A DNA stretch of 64,000 nt from Actinobacillus capsulatus DSM 19761 (GCF_000374285.1 NZ_KB893943.1:1-64000), one strand, 5' to 3'; counted from the stretch's first letter, positions 1 to 10,338 are shown. Numbers and translations are program-made. Notes: generated by a model not told the origin, from the letters alone.

Positions 1-1
1 T

Positions 2-380
2 AGAAGAAAAGTGATTTATGGTAAATTGCGAGTGGATATAGAAGGATATTAAAGCAATTATGTCACTATAAAAATGTGGAAATTATCAAAGCACATGCAA
101 TGAAGAACCATATTCATATGCTCGTAAAGATTCCCCCGAAACTGGCAATATCAAGTTTTATGGGATATTTGAAAGGAAAATCTTCGCTGATAATATTCGA
201 AAAGCATGCGAATCTGAAGTAGAAGTATGGAAACCGAAATTTTTGGGCAAAGGGATATTATGTGAGTATGGTAGGCTTAATACAAAAGTAGTTGAGGAAT
301 ATATTAGGAATCAAGAAAAGGAAGATATGATTTCAGATAGTCTATCGAAGAAAGAATATATAGACCCCTTTAAGGGGTAA
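2..380 (+). pseudogene. tnpA: IS200/IS605-family TnpA transposase remnant
   Basis: Tyrosine (Y1) transposase of the IS200 family, cut by the window edge at its 5' end. Translation in pieces gives the family hallmarks: the HUH metal-binding motif (HIH, 109-117), the KGKSS block, the NFWAKGYY block, and the C-terminal helix EEYIRNQ carrying the likely catalytic tyrosine. It is not functional. The reading frame shifts near 45-47, an in-frame TAG sits at 220-222 where the family normally has tyrosine, and one A is missing near 280 so the frame shifts again before the stop at 378-380. This is an old, dead copy downstream of the ompA pair. No accessory TnpB gene is visible. Confidence 0.85.
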
Positions 381-461
381 GCCATGGTGTTATTTGCAGC
401 TGTCAGTCTTTCACATGCCCCTTGAGGGGCTGTGAAGTCCTAGGTCCTTATAGGGTAGCCT

Positions 462-485
462 AAAAACCGCCCGTTTTACGGGCGG
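462..485 (-). terminator. Rho-independent terminator of the first ompA gene
   Basis: A 7-bp perfect GC stem (467-473 pairing with 479-485) is followed on the minus strand by a run of T. It lies just past the stop of the ompA-like gene that ends at 514. Confidence 0.8.
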
Positions 486-513
486 ATTGTTATTTTAATT
501 CAAAAAATAATTA

Positions 514-1596
514 TTACATAGTTACTTCTTTAGTACCTTGTACTTGTACTTCAACACGACGGTCAGGTGCTAAGCAAGCAATTAATGCTTTACGACCTTT
601 AACGGTGTCACATGTTGCGCCAGTTACAGGGTTTGCTTCACCGTAGCCTACAGCCGTTACGTTAGCTGCCGGTGCACCTTTAGAAACGATGTAGTTAGCT
701 ACAGTTTCTGCACGGCGTTGTGAAAGTTTTAAGTTTGAAGCTTCTTTACCGATACGGTCTGTATAACCGTTAACTTGGATAGCAGCATTTACTAAACCTG
801 CATTGTTGATTTCTGTTTGCATTGCATCTAAAGCTTGAGCTGCTGCCGGTTTTAAGTTTGCTTTACCGAAAGCAAATAATACGTCAGAGCTGAATGCGAA
901 GTTTTTAGTTTCAATTGCTGGCGCTGCAACAGGAACTGCACCTTGACCGAAACGGTATGATAAACCAGCAGATACAGAGCTGATATCCGGACGGTAGTCA
1001 GTTGCACCCATACGTTTTAATGTAGAGTAGCTTGCTTTACCTGCATTGTTTAACCATTGGTATTCAATGCGAGCCGCTAACTCTGGAAGGATTGCATACT
1101 CAACACCAGCACCTAAAATTAAAGAGCTTTGGAAACGACGAGTTTTCACTTTCTCTTGTGCTGCGTTAAATGTTTTATATGTGTTGTTTACTAATGCGAT
1201 ACCCGCTTTACCGTAAACATCTAAGTTAGGTAATACTTCGTAGCTTGGTTTTAATGCAATTACTGCACCGTGAGCTGCGTGACGGAAAGTTTTCTTGTCT
1301 GCTTTGCCGTTAGGTTTTTCTGTACCGCGTACACGACCAAAGTAGTCATAGCCAACTTCTGCCGCTAAACCTAATTTATCTTGGTTTAAGATTTGGTAAC
1401 CACCGAATACACCGTAAGTTACAGAGTTTTTGTTGATACCATATTTACCCCCTTTAGCTGCATCTAATTGTTCGATGCCATCGTGGAATGATGCCCAGCC
1501 TGCTTTTGCGCCTGCATAGAAAGTATTTGCTTGTGGTGCTGCTTGAGCTACTGCTGCAGCTGATAATACTGCTAAAGCAACTAATGATTTTTTCAT
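514..1596 (-). CDS. ompA: OmpA/P5-family outer membrane protein, copy 1
   Basis: Outer membrane porin-like protein of 360 residues that anchors the outer membrane to peptidoglycan. A signal peptide (MKKSLVALAV...AQA, cut before APQ) is followed by an eight-stranded barrel domain with aromatic-ended strands, then a C-terminal OmpA domain with the peptidoglycan-binding signature NGYTDRIG...LSQRRAE and a cysteine pair. I chose the ATG at 1596 because AGAGGA lies just upstream and a signal peptide follows at once; an upstream ATG at 1629 would add an 11-residue charged leader. It is the downstream member of a tandem pair with the gene at 1882-3003. The two are near-identical in the C-terminal domain and differ mainly in surface loops. 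Known as P5 or heat-modifiable OmpA in Pasteurellaceae. Confidence 0.93.
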   Translation of the reverse strand: MKKSLVALAVLSAAAVAQAAPQANTFYAGAKAGWASFHDGIEQLDAAKGGKYGINKNSVTYGVFGGYQILNQDKLGLAAEVGYDYFGRVRGTEKPNGKADKKTFRHAAHGAVIALKPSYEVLPNLDVYGKAGIALVNNTYKTFNAAQEKVKTRRFQSSLILGAGVEYAILPELAARIEYQWLNNAGKASYSTLKRMGATDYRPDISSVSAGLSYRFGQGAVPVAAPAIETKNFAFSSDVLFAFGKANLKPAAAQALDAMQTEINNAGLVNAAIQVNGYTDRIGKEASNLKLSQRRAETVANYIVSKGAPAANVTAVGYGEANPVTGATCDTVKGRKALIACLAPDRRVEVQVQGTKEVTM

Positions 1597-1820
1597 ATTG
1601 GTGTCCTCTAAATTTTTATCATCATCCATTAAATACCCCTGTTATGGGGACAATGAATACCAGTTTTGGATGCTTTCTTGTGCGCTATGCAAGAAAGAAA
1701 ACTGCTATTACCATTCTATTTTATCAAATTATGAGCTAAAAATACAATAAAACCGCTATTTGTGATTTATAGACAAAGGTTTGCTTTAAATCGTTGTAGC
1801 TTTTAATATCATCAAATAAT

Positions 1821-1853
1821 AAAAAACGCCCATATTGCTGCGGGCGTTTTTTT
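1821..1853 (-). terminator. Terminator of the second ompA gene
   Basis: Stem CGCCC (1827-1831) with GGGCG (1842-1846), flanked by A and T runs on both sides, so it could stop transcription in either direction. It follows the ompA-like gene ending at 1882 on the minus strand. Confidence 0.75.
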
Positions 1854-1881
1854 ATTATTTAGTTATAAAGAACACACTAAA

Positions 1882-3003
1882 TTACATAGTTACGTTTTTA
1901 GAACCTTGGACTTGAACTTCAACACGACGGTCAGGTGCTAAGCACGCGATTAATGCTTTACGACCTTTAACAGCGTCACATGTAGTGCCAGTTACAGGGT
2001 TTGCTTCACCGTAACCTACAGCAGTTATATTAGCCGCGTTTTGACCTTTAGAAACTAAGTAGTTAGCTACAGTTTCAGCACGACGTTGAGAAAGTTTTAA
2101 GTTTGAAGCTTCTTTACCGATACGGTCTGTGTAGCCGTTAACTTGGATCGCAGGAGAAGCTAAACCTAAGTTAGCGATTTCAGTATTAGCTGCATCTAAA
2201 GCTGCTGCCGCTGCTGGTTTTAAGTTAGATTTACCGAAAGCAAATAATACATCAGAGCTGAATGCGAAGTTTTTAGTTACAACTTCTGGTTCAGCAACTG
2301 GTGCTACAGCGCCTTGACCGAAACGGTATGATAAACCTGCTGTTACAGAGTGGATATCTGGAGCATATTGGAAGCTCACATCTTGTGTGCCTGAACGAAC
2401 TAATGCTTTATTGAAGTTACCCGCTTTGTTTAAATATTGGTACTCAATACGTGCTGCTAATTCAGGAAGGATTGCGTATTCAATACCCGCACCTAAGATT
2501 GTGGATGCTTTTAATTTGTGGAATTTCTCTGTCGGTTCGTTAGTGTTTTCTGCACCGTAGAATTTGTAGTCGTTACGAACAACGGCAACACCTACTTTAC
2601 CGTAAACATCTAAGTTAGGTAATACTTCGTAGCTTGGTTTTAATGCAAAATTTAAACCGTGAGCAGAGTGTTTGAATTCACGGAAATTACCAATGTTACC
2701 ACGTACACGACCGTAGTAATCATAACCTAATTCAGCTGCTAAGCCAAAGTTGTTTTGGTTTAAGATTTGGTAACCACCGAATACACCATAAGTTACTGAG
2801 TTACGGTTGATACCGTAAGCTGTTGTATCTGAGTTATAACGAGCATCGTTTGAATATTTGTCGTTAAATTGACGAACGCCTTCGTGGAATGACGCCCAAC
2901 CTACTTTAGCACCTGCGTATGCGGTGTTTTGCTGTGGAGCTGCCTGAGCTACTGAAGCTAATGCTAAGCCAGATACTGCTAATGCAATTACTGTTTTTTT
3001 CAT
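1882..3003 (-). CDS. ompA: OmpA/P5-family outer membrane protein, copy 2
   Basis: Tandem paralogue of the gene at 514-1596, 373 residues. It has a signal peptide ending AQA before APQQ, a barrel domain of alternating strands and variable loops, and the same C-terminal peptidoglycan-binding OmpA domain (NGYTDRIG, LSQRRAE, two cysteines near the end). AGAGGA precedes the ATG at a good distance. Each copy has its own terminator and its own upstream gap of 250 bases or more, so they are probably transcribed separately. The barrel loops differ by substitutions and small indels from copy 1, as expected for surface-exposed loops under immune selection, while the periplasmic domains stay alike. Confidence 0.93.
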   Translation of the reverse strand: MKKTVIALAVSGLALASVAQAAPQQNTAYAGAKVGWASFHEGVRQFNDKYSNDARYNSDTTAYGINRNSVTYGVFGGYQILNQNNFGLAAELGYDYYGRVRGNIGNFREFKHSAHGLNFALKPSYEVLPNLDVYGKVGVAVVRNDYKFYGAENTNEPTEKFHKLKASTILGAGIEYAILPELAARIEYQYLNKAGNFNKALVRSGTQDVSFQYAPDIHSVTAGLSYRFGQGAVAPVAEPEVVTKNFAFSSDVLFAFGKSNLKPAAAAALDAANTEIANLGLASPAIQVNGYTDRIGKEASNLKLSQRRAETVANYLVSKGQNAANITAVGYGEANPVTGTTCDAVKGRKALIACLAPDRRVEVQVQGSKNVTM

Positions 3004-3422
3004 TTTGATGATCCTCTAGATTGTCATCGATTAAAAAAATAAATAACTTCAATACCACTTGGTACTAAAGCTTTAACTTATATGCTTTCGCCTCATTAGA
3101 GAAGAAAGATAGTTAATTTTCTAGGATACTGAGCAAAAGTACAACAAAAATTTGTAATTTTGCTAAAAAAAGTTGCAATATCCCTATACAACATATTCTT
3201 GTTCTCTAATTGAATGAGCAAGAATATGTTTATTATCGGAGTTCAAATTCACAAAATCAATAACCCATCCCCCCTAAAAGTGTAAGAAAGTGTATAGAAC
3301 TGTTGATTTAATGAGCTGTGTGTAATAATTTTAATCATTCAACTTGTTTTCTTCACTTTCATTTTCAATATTCACAAATCTTGTTAATATCGTTTTACCT
3401 CGAATTTATACCTATAATTAAT
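3004..3422. other. Divergent intergenic region ompA / ydiJ
   Basis: About 420 AT-rich bases between divergently transcribed genes. It must hold the promoters for the ompA copy on the left and ydiJ on the right. I see no convincing operator, repeat, RNA gene or small reading frame in it. Confidence 0.5.
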
Positions 3423-6400
3423 ATGCTTCCACAATTGTCGAAAACGCCAGAACTGAATAAAACGGTTATACAGTTTTTAGCAGAACTCAAATATCAACAT
3501 TTTAGCGGTGATATTGCTTCTAATTATGCTGACCGCCTTTCTTTAGCGACAGATAATAGTGTTTATCAACAACTTCCGCAGGCGATTTTATTTCCTAAAT
3601 CGGTTTCGGATGTGGTGATTCTAATGAAATTGGCACAACGTTCGCATTTTCAACATCTGACATTTACCCCTCGTGGCGGCGGTACCGGCACGAACGGGCA
3701 ATCGCTGAATAACAATATTATTGTCGATCTCTCCCGCTATCTAAATCAAATCCTTGAATTAAATGTAGAAGAACGTTGGGTGCGAGTGCAAGCCGGCGTG
3801 GTCAAAGATCAACTTAACCAATTTCTAAAACCGCATGGTTTGTTTTTCTCACCGGAACTCTCCACCAGTAACCGCGCAACCTTAGGCGGTATGATTAACA
3901 CCGACGCCTCCGGGCAAGGCTCACTCCAATATGGCAAAACCTCTGATCATGTTTTAGCTATCAAATCGGTATTGATGAACGGCGAAGTGTTGGAAACACA
4001 AGCGGTCAAATCTGACGATTTTTTTGCAGAAATCGACCGCTTGAACTTAACCGCTACAGGTAAACAGCTCCACCGTGAAATTTTCAGTTGTTGCCGTGAG
4101 TTACGTCCGACTGTACTTGCCGAGTTGCCGCAGCTTAATCGCTTTTTAACCGGCTACGATTTAAAAAATGTGTTTAATGCGGACGAAAGCGAGTTTAACC
4201 TCACCCGTATTCTAACCGGCTCGGAAGGCTCGCTTGCTTTTGTTTGTGAGGCGAAGCTAAATTTGTTGCCGCTGCCGAAATTCCGTACTTTAATTAACAT
4301 TAAATATAATTCGTTTGATGCGGCATTGCGTTCTGCGCCGTTTATGCTTCAAGCCAAGGCGCTGTCGGTTGAGACGGTCGATTCTAAAGTGCTGAATTTG
4401 GCGAAACAAGACATTATTTGGTATTCGGTGTCCGATTTATTAACCGAAGATGCGAATAACCCGATTCTCGGCATTAATATTGTGGAATATGCCGGCAGCG
4501 ATCAGACGTTAATCGAACAACAAGTTGCGGATTTAATAAAAGCGTTAGACGAGAAACTGACGGATTCAACCAGCGGTATTATCGGTTATCAAATTTGTAA
4601 CGATATTGCTTCCATCGAAAAAATTTATGCAATGCGTAAAAAAGCGGTCGGCTTATTGGGGAATGCCAAAGGTTGGGCGAGGCCGATAGCGTTTGTGGAA
4701 GACACTTGCGTACCGCCGGAGCATCTTGCTGATTACATCGCCGAGTTCCGCCAATTATTAGATGATCACGGTTTGGAATACGGTATGTTCGGTCATGTAG
4801 ATGCCGGTGTGCTACATGTTCGCCCCGCATTAGATTTAACCGACCGTGCGCAAGTGCAAAAATTTAAAGCTATTTCCGATCAAGTGGTTGAGCTTACTGC
4901 GAAATACGGCGGTTTGATTTGGGGCGAGCACGGCAAGGGTATGCGTTCGGTGTATGGCGAGAAATTCTTCGGCGAAAAATTATGGCGAGAATTACGTTAT
5001 ATCAAACAGCTGTTTGATCCACAAAATCGCTTGAATCCGGGCAAAATTTGTACACCGCTGAATAGCAATGCGGTGCTTTACCCGATCGATTCATCAATGC
5101 GTGCCGATTTTGATCGCCAAATTCCAATCCAAGTGCGTGAAGCGTTTAAAGGAGCGATGAACTGTAACGGCAACGGCTTGTGCTTTAATTTTGACGTACA
5201 TAGTACGATGTGTCCGTCAATGAAAGTGTCGGGTAACCGCCTTTATTCGCCGAAAGGGCGTGCGACTTTGATTCGAGAATGGCTCAGATTGCTTGCCGAA
5301 CAAAACGTATCGCTGGACGATTTGATCTTCAAACCGCGTAAACAAGCGGCCAAATTAACCGATTTTGTGGTAAAAATTCGCAACACGCTGAATAAACAGA
5401 AGAAATATGATTTTTCGCACGAAGTGAAAGCGGCAATGGATACTTGCCTTGCGTGTAAAGCTTGTGCCAGCCAGTGTCCGATCAAAATTGACGTGCCGAC
5501 TTTCAGATCGCAGTTTAATGAGCTGTACCATAGCCGTTATTTGCGTCCGGCAAAAGATTATCTGGTGTCTAATCTGGAGTTTTTCGTACCGATGATGGCG
5601 AAAGCACCGAAGTTTTTTAACTTTTTCAGCAGCTCAAAATTAGCGGAAAGTGTAGCGAATAAAACAATCGGAATGACTTGTTTACCGGCGCTTTCCGTAC
5701 CGAACTTGCAGCAACAATTGGTCGAGATTGGTTATCAGGGGGTGACCTTAGAGGCTTTGGAAGCACAAGCAAGCGGTCAAAAATCAGCGGAATTTTGCAA
5801 AACCGTGCTGGTAGTGCAAGACCCGTTCACTTCGTTCTATGATGCGAAAGTGGTCGCGGATTTTGTACGGTTACTACAAAAACTCGGTTGTCGTCCGGTG
5901 GTGTTACCGTTTAAACCGAGTGGTAAGGCACAACATATCAAAGGTTTTTTAAGTAAGTTTGCCAAAACTGCACGCAATCAGGCGGAGTTTCTCAATCGTG
6001 TCGCCCAACTCGGCTTACCGATGGTAGCGGTTGATCCTGCTCTGACCTTAGTTTACCGTGATGAATATCGTGATATCTTAAAAGCGGAACGTGGTGATTT
6101 CAAAGTGCAACTGGCTCACGAATGGTTACGTGATATGATTCAAGCCGGTAAACTGGAGCATTGCAAAAAATCGGTGAATTCCGACCGCTTGAACTGGTAT
6201 TTATTCGCACACTGTACCGAAGCGACCGAATTGCCGAATGCACCAAAAGAGTGGCAGGCGATTTTCGCCCATTTCGGCGAACAGCTCGTGAGCGAAAATG
6301 TCGGTTGTTGCGGTATGGCAGGAACATTTGGACACGAAACCAAACATCTTGAAATGTCAAAAGCGATTTATCAGCAATCGTGGCAAGTGAAGTTGAAAAA

Positions 6401-6512
6401 TAAACCGCTGGAGCGTTGCCTTGCGACCGGCTATTCCTGCCGTTCGCAAGTAAAACGTTTTGAGCATTATTCGGTTAAACACCCGATTCAGGCATTGCTT
6501 GAGGTGGCGTAG
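3423..6512 (+). CDS. ydiJ: YdiJ-type FAD/Fe-S D-2-hydroxyacid dehydrogenase
   Basis: Large flavoprotein of 1029 residues, matching the YdiJ family (about 1018 in E. coli), which is reported to oxidise D-2-hydroxyglutarate. The N-terminal half is an FAD-binding PCMH domain (FTPRGGGTGTNGQSL, GGMINTDASGQGS) followed by a lactate-oxidase-like C-terminal FAD domain (GLIWGEHGKGMRS). A ferredoxin-like segment carries CLACKACASQCP, with a further cysteine group (NCNGNGLC, MCPSM). The end has a CCG-type motif (GCCGMAGTFGHE). I set the start at the ATG at 3423 (MLPQLSKTPEL), which matches the beginning of Haemophilus relatives; the frame is open for 35 codons upstream, but that stretch looks non-coding. 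The ribosome binding site is weak. Confidence 0.9.
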   Translation: MLPQLSKTPELNKTVIQFLAELKYQHFSGDIASNYADRLSLATDNSVYQQLPQAILFPKSVSDVVILMKLAQRSHFQHLTFTPRGGGTGTNGQSLNNNIIVDLSRYLNQILELNVEERWVRVQAGVVKDQLNQFLKPHGLFFSPELSTSNRATLGGMINTDASGQGSLQYGKTSDHVLAIKSVLMNGEVLETQAVKSDDFFAEIDRLNLTATGKQLHREIFSCCRELRPTVLAELPQLNRFLTGYDLKNVFNADESEFNLTRILTGSEGSLAFVCEAKLNLLPLPKFRTLINIKYNSFDAALRSAPFMLQAKALSVETVDSKVLNLAKQDIIWYSVSDLLTEDANNPILGINIVEYAGSDQTLIEQQVADLIKALDEKLTDSTSGIIGYQICNDIASIEKIYAMRKKAVGLLGNAKGWARPIAFVEDTCVPPEHLADYIAEFRQLLDDHGLEYGMFGHVDAGVLHVRPALDLTDRAQVQKFKAISDQVVELTAKYGGLIWGEHGKGMRSVYGEKFFGEKLWRELRYIKQLFDPQNRLNPGKICTPLNSNAVLYPIDSSMRADFDRQIPIQVREAFKGAMNCNGNGLCFNFDVHSTMCPSMKVSGNRLYSPKGRATLIREWLRLLAEQNVSLDDLIFKPRKQAAKLTDFVVKIRNTLNKQKKYDFSHEVKAAMDTCLACKACASQCPIKIDVPTFRSQFNELYHSRYLRPAKDYLVSNLEFFVPMMAKAPKFFNFFSSSKLAESVANKTIGMTCLPALSVPNLQQQLVEIGYQGVTLEALEAQASGQKSAEFCKTVLVVQDPFTSFYDAKVVADFVRLLQKLGCRPVVLPFKPSGKAQHIKGFLSKFAKTARNQAEFLNRVAQLGLPMVAVDPALTLVYRDEYRDILKAERGDFKVQLAHEWLRDMIQAGKLEHCKKSVNSDRLNWYLFAHCTEATELPNAPKEWQAIFAHFGEQLVSENVGCCGMAGTFGHETKHLEMSKAIYQQSWQVKLKNKPLERCLATGYSCRSQVKRFEHYSVKHPIQALLEVA

Positions 6513-6526
6513 TAAATCTCCCCTAA

Positions 6527-6547
6527 CCCCTCTTTACTAAAGAGGGG
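6527..6547. repeat. Intergenic palindrome CCCCTCTTTA-N-TAAAGAGGGG
   Basis: A 21-base near-perfect palindrome between ydiJ and the thioesterase gene. Near-identical copies occur at 13572-13592 and 22995-23015, each between genes. It could form a hairpin in RNA but lacks a clean T tract here. Confidence 0.7.
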
Positions 6548-6626
6548 GATCAATATTGAAGGCAAGGAGAGATCGTGACTTTTTATTCATGTCTTCTTTT
6601 ATAAAGAAGGCTATAAAGGAAACATA

Positions 6627-7052
6627 ATGACTATTTGGAAGCAAACTGCAACTTGTGAACAATTAAACGCACTTAGCCAAAAATCGGCGGTGGCACATTT
6701 AGGTATTGAATTTACCGCAATCGGTGAAGATTGGGTTGAAGCGCAGCTGATGGTGGATGAGCGTACCCAACAACCGTTTGGTGTATTGCATGGCGGTGTG
6801 TCAGCCGCTTTAGCGGAAACCACTGCCAATGCTGGTGCGTTAATGGTATGTGAAGCGCATCAAATTGCGGTCGGAATGGAACTGAATATCAGCCATTTAA
6901 AATCAGTGCCAGCAGGTACAAAAGCAATTGCCCGCGCGAATCCGCTGAAATTAGGGCGAGAGGTTCAAGTGTGGAATATTGATATTAAAGACGAACAAGG
7001 CAACCTTTGCGCCGTGGCTCGCCTTTCAACTAAAACCTTAGATAAACGTTAG
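6627..7052 (+). CDS. menI: Hotdog-fold acyl-CoA thioesterase (MenI/YdiI type)
   Basis: Cytoplasmic PaaI-like hotdog thioesterase, 141 residues, close to the 136 of E. coli YdiI/MenI, which hydrolyses 1,4-dihydroxy-2-naphthoyl-CoA in menaquinone synthesis. The family core is clear: QQPFGVLHGGVSAALAETTANAG, in which HGG and the following glutamate form the active site, then a GMELNISHLKSV strand. AAAGGA lies 6 bases before the ATG. Menaquinone would feed the fumarate reductase encoded at the right end of the window. The exact acyl-CoA substrate cannot be read from the sequence, and the family is promiscuous. Confidence 0.85.
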   Translation: MTIWKQTATCEQLNALSQKSAVAHLGIEFTAIGEDWVEAQLMVDERTQQPFGVLHGGVSAALAETTANAGALMVCEAHQIAVGMELNISHLKSVPAGTKAIARANPLKLGREVQVWNIDIKDEQGNLCAVARLSTKTLDKR

Positions 7053-7065
7053 TTTCTCATCAAAT

Positions 7066-7120
7066 ACAAGCGGTCGACTTTGATCAACTTTTTGCAAAAT
7101 TCTTGTTAAATCCGACCGCT
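7066..7120. repeat. Convergent DNA uptake sequence pair
   Basis: ACAAGCGGTCG at 7066 faces CGACCGCT ending at 7119, separated by about 35 bases with TTTGCAAAA. Such inverted pairs of the Apl-type uptake word can fold in RNA. No strong T tract follows. Confidence 0.7.
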
Positions 7121-7205
7121 ATTCGCAAAAGGCGGTTGGATCTAGTGCCAACCTATTATAAAATGCCTTTCTTTTTATCTGTCCTTAACCCAAGAGAAAC
7201 TCAAC

Positions 7206-8834
7206 ATGAATTCAAATCGTAGTTTACTGGTACTGGGGCTGTTATTGGTGTCTTTCCTTGTATTCACTCAGTGGCAACAAGATTTTAACCCTGAAATTCA
7301 GGCGCAAAAACAAGCACAACAACAAGCTCAAGTTGCATCACAATCAGGCGATGTGCCTGCTGCATCTAACGCAAATACCGTTATTGCGGAGAATGCAACC
7401 CAAGGTAAAACCATCACTATCCAAAGTGATGTATTACGTTTAACCATCGATACTTTAGGTGGCGATGTGATTGCTTCGGATTTATTAGCGCATAATGCGG
7501 AATTAAATTCTGAAACACCATTTAAATTATTAAAAACCGGTGCAACAACTTATGTTGCTCAAAGTGGTTTAGTAGGTAAAAACGGTATTGATACCAATAC
7601 AGGCCGTCCGCAATACCAAGTTGCGCAAGACGCATTTGTATTAGCTGAAGGTCAAAATGAAATCAGTGTGCCAATGACGTTTGAAAAAGACGGCGTACTT
7701 TATACCAAAACTTTCATATTAAAACGTGGTAGCTATGATGTCGCAGTGAACTTCAATGTGAAAAACCAATCTGCACAAGCAATCGAAGTTCAGCCTTACG
7801 GTCAGTTAAAACATACCTTAGTGAAAAGCTCTGGTAACTTAACCATGCCAACTTATACTGGCGGTGCGTATTCTTCATCGGAAACCAACTATAAAAAATA
7901 TAGTTTCGATGAAATGGCAAAAGCAAATTTAAATATTGATACGAAAGCCGGTTGGGTTGCGGTATTACAACACTACTTCGTTTCTGCCTGGGTACCGAAT
8001 CAAGATGCGCAAAACTCGCTTTATTCTCGTACTAACAACAGTATTGCAACCATCGGTTACCGTGGTCCGGTAACAGAAGTGGCGCCAAACAGCGAAGCGA
8101 CGATTACCAGCCAACTATGGACCGGTCCGAAAGATCAAAAAGAGATGGAAGCGACCGCGGCAAACCTTGATTTAACCGTAGATTACGGTTGGGCGTGGTT
8201 TATTGCAAAACCGTTATTTGCGTTACTCACTTTCATTCAAAGTATTGTGACTAACTGGGGCTTAGCAATTATTGGTGTAACGCTTGTGGTTAAAACGATT
8301 CTTTATCCGTTAACCAAAGCGCAATACACTTCAATGGCGAAAATGCGTATGTTACAGCCGAAAATCCAAGAAATGCGTGAGCGTTTCGGTGATGATCGTC
8401 AACGTATGAGCCAGGAAATGATGAAGCTCTATAAAGATGAGAAAGTAAACCCGATGGGCGGTTGTTTACCGATTCTTATCCAAATGCCGATTTTCATCGC
8501 ATTATATTGGACGTTTATGGAAGCGGTAGAACTTCGTCACGCACCGTTCTTCGGTTGGATTCAAGATTTATCAGCACAAGACCCGTACTATATTCTGCCA
8601 TTATTAATGGGTGGTTCGATGTTCTTGTTACAAAAAATGTCGCCGACACCAGTGGCAGATCCGGTACAACAAAAAGTGATGACATTCATGCCGGTTTTAT
8701 TCACGGTATTCTTCCTCTGGTTCCCATCAGGCTTAGTGCTTTACTGGTTAACTTCAAACTTAATTACGATTGCACAACAATGGTTAATTTACCGTAACCT
8801 TGAGAAAAAAGGTTTACACTCTCGTAGAAAATAA
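7206..8834 (+). CDS. yidC: Membrane protein insertase YidC
   Basis: Inner membrane insertase/chaperone of 542 residues (E. coli 548) that inserts membrane proteins alone or with SecYEG. It has an N-terminal membrane anchor ([15 protein letters not shown]), a long periplasmic beta domain (about residues 40-330), then the conserved core from [18 protein letters not shown] onward with [20 protein letters not shown], and further membrane spans ending in a basic tail (KKGLHSRRK). In most genomes it follows rnpA and yidD; here the neighbour upstream is a thioesterase, so the usual rpmH-rnpA string is not present. mnmE follows, which is the common partner on the other side. A terminator separates the two. 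Confidence 0.97.
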   Translation: MNSNRSLLVLGLLLVSFLVFTQWQQDFNPEIQAQKQAQQQAQVASQSGDVPAASNANTVIAENATQGKTITIQSDVLRLTIDTLGGDVIASDLLAHNAELNSETPFKLLKTGATTYVAQSGLVGKNGIDTNTGRPQYQVAQDAFVLAEGQNEISVPMTFEKDGVLYTKTFILKRGSYDVAVNFNVKNQSAQAIEVQPYGQLKHTLVKSSGNLTMPTYTGGAYSSSETNYKKYSFDEMAKANLNIDTKAGWVAVLQHYFVSAWVPNQDAQNSLYSRTNNSIATIGYRGPVTEVAPNSEATITSQLWTGPKDQKEMEATAANLDLTVDYGWAWFIAKPLFALLTFIQSIVTNWGLAIIGVTLVVKTILYPLTKAQYTSMAKMRMLQPKIQEMRERFGDDRQRMSQEMMKLYKDEKVNPMGGCLPILIQMPIFIALYWTFMEAVELRHAPFFGWIQDLSAQDPYYILPLLMGGSMFLLQKMSPTPVADPVQQKVMTFMPVLFTVFFLWFPSGLVLYWLTSNLITIAQQWLIYRNLEKKGLHSRRK

Positions 8835-8850
8835 ACGAGCGTTTTAATTA

Positions 8851-8886
8851 AAAAAGCACTGTTCACCAACGGTGCTTTTTTGTTTT
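8851..8886 (+). terminator. Rho-independent terminator of yidC
   Basis: Stem AAGCAC (8854-8859) with GTGCTT (8872-8877) followed by a T tract, 20 bases after the yidC stop. Confidence 0.85.
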
Positions 8887-8906
8887 TATGGTATGATAAA
8901 GCAACG

Positions 8907-8950
8907 ACAAGCGGTCCGATTTGCAAATTTTTTTGCAAAAACGACCGCTT
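8907..8950. repeat. Convergent DNA uptake sequence pair upstream of mnmE
   Basis: ACAAGCGGTC at 8907 and ACGACCGCTT ending at 8950 form an inverted pair around TTTGCAAA blocks, in the leader of mnmE. Confidence 0.7.
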
Positions 8951-8972
8951 CTTTAATAGAAAAGGATACCAA

Positions 8973-10331
8973 ATGAAAGATACGATTGTCGCTCAGGCAA
9001 CCCCGATTGGTCGTGGGGGCGTGGGCATTTTACGCATCTCGGGGCCATTGGCTCAAGAGGTGGCAAAAGAAGTGCTGGGCAAAGAGCTAAAACCCCGTCT
9101 TGCCAACTATTTGCCGTTTAAAGATCAAGACGGCACAGTGTTAGACCAAGGCATTGCGTTGTTCTTTAAAGCACCGAATTCGTTTACCGGCGAAGACGTG
9201 TTAGAGCTGCAAGGGCATGGCGGTCAAGTGATCTTAGATATTTTACTGAAACGCATTTTAGCGGTTAAAGGCGTGCGTATTGCCCGTGCCGGTGAGTTTT
9301 CCGAGCAAGCGTTTTTAAATGATAAACTCGACCTTGCACAAGCGGAAGCAATTGCCGATTTAATTGATGCGACCAGCGAACAGGCGGCACGTTCGGCGTT
9401 AAAATCGCTACAAGGTGAATTTTCCAATAAAATTAATCAGTTAGTTGATTCGGTCATTTATCTACGTACCTATGTGGAAGCGGCGATTGATTTCCCCGAT
9501 GAGGAAATCGACTTTTTAGCCGACGGTAAAATCGAAGGGCATTTAAACGATATTATTCGCCAACTGAACGGCGTACGCAAAGAAGCGAAACAAGGTGCGA
9601 TTTTGCGTGAAGGGATGAAAGTGGTGATTGCCGGTCGTCCGAATGCCGGTAAATCAAGCCTGTTAAACGCTTTGGCGGGCAGAGAAGCGGCGATTGTAAC
9701 CAATATCGCCGGTACTACCCGTGACGTATTGCGTGAGCATATTCATATTGACGGTATGCCGTTACATATTATTGATACCGCCGGTTTACGTGAAGCGAGC
9801 GATGAGGTTGAGAAAATTGGCATCCAACGTGCGTGGGATGAGATCGAACAGGCGGATCACGTTTTATTGATGATCGACAGCACCGAACAAACGGCAGAAG
9901 CATTTAAAACTGAATGGGCAGACTTTTTAGCCAAATTACCGCAAAACATTCCGGTCACTGTAATTCGTAACAAAGTGGATTTATCCGGTGAAAGCGAAGG
10001 CTTGCAAGAACTAGACGGCTTTACTTTGATTCGTTTATCGGCACAAACCAAAGTGGGTGTGGATTTACTACGTGAACACCTCAAAAACTCCATGGGCTAC
10101 CAAAGCTCAACTGAAGGTGGCTTCTTAGCTCGCCGCCGTCACTTACAAGCATTGGAAACCGCCGCAGAGCATTTAGAGCGCGGTCATATCCAATTAACCC
10201 AATTCTTTGCCGGCGAATTACTCGCAGAAGAATTGCGTATGGTACAAAATGCGTTAAGCGAAATTACCGGTCAATTTACCTCGGATGATCTGCTAGGCAA
10301 TATCTTCAGCTCATTCTGTATCGGTAAATAA
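8973..10331 (+). CDS. mnmE: tRNA modification GTPase MnmE
   Basis: GTPase that works with MnmG to modify the wobble uridine of certain tRNAs (cmnm5U/nm5U). 452 residues, against 454 in E. coli. The N-terminal formyl-THF-binding domain opens [20 protein letters not shown]. The G domain carries [14 protein letters not shown] (P loop), TTRD, DTAGLR and NKVD. The chain ends in the invariant FCIGK, whose cysteine is needed for activity. I chose the ATG at 8973, preceded by AAAGGA; the frame is open 31 codons upstream through an uptake-sequence pair, which is not conserved protein. Confidence 0.97.
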   Translation: MKDTIVAQATPIGRGGVGILRISGPLAQEVAKEVLGKELKPRLANYLPFKDQDGTVLDQGIALFFKAPNSFTGEDVLELQGHGGQVILDILLKRILAVKGVRIARAGEFSEQAFLNDKLDLAQAEAIADLIDATSEQAARSALKSLQGEFSNKINQLVDSVIYLRTYVEAAIDFPDEEIDFLADGKIEGHLNDIIRQLNGVRKEAKQGAILREGMKVVIAGRPNAGKSSLLNALAGREAAIVTNIAGTTRDVLREHIHIDGMPLHIIDTAGLREASDEVEKIGIQRAWDEIEQADHVLLMIDSTEQTAEAFKTEWADFLAKLPQNIPVTVIRNKVDLSGESEGLQELDGFTLIRLSAQTKVGVDLLREHLKNSMGYQSSTEGGFLARRRHLQALETAAEHLERGHIQLTQFFAGELLAEELRMVQNALSEITGQFTSDDLLGNIFSSFCIGK

Positions 10332-10338
10332 TCATGAA

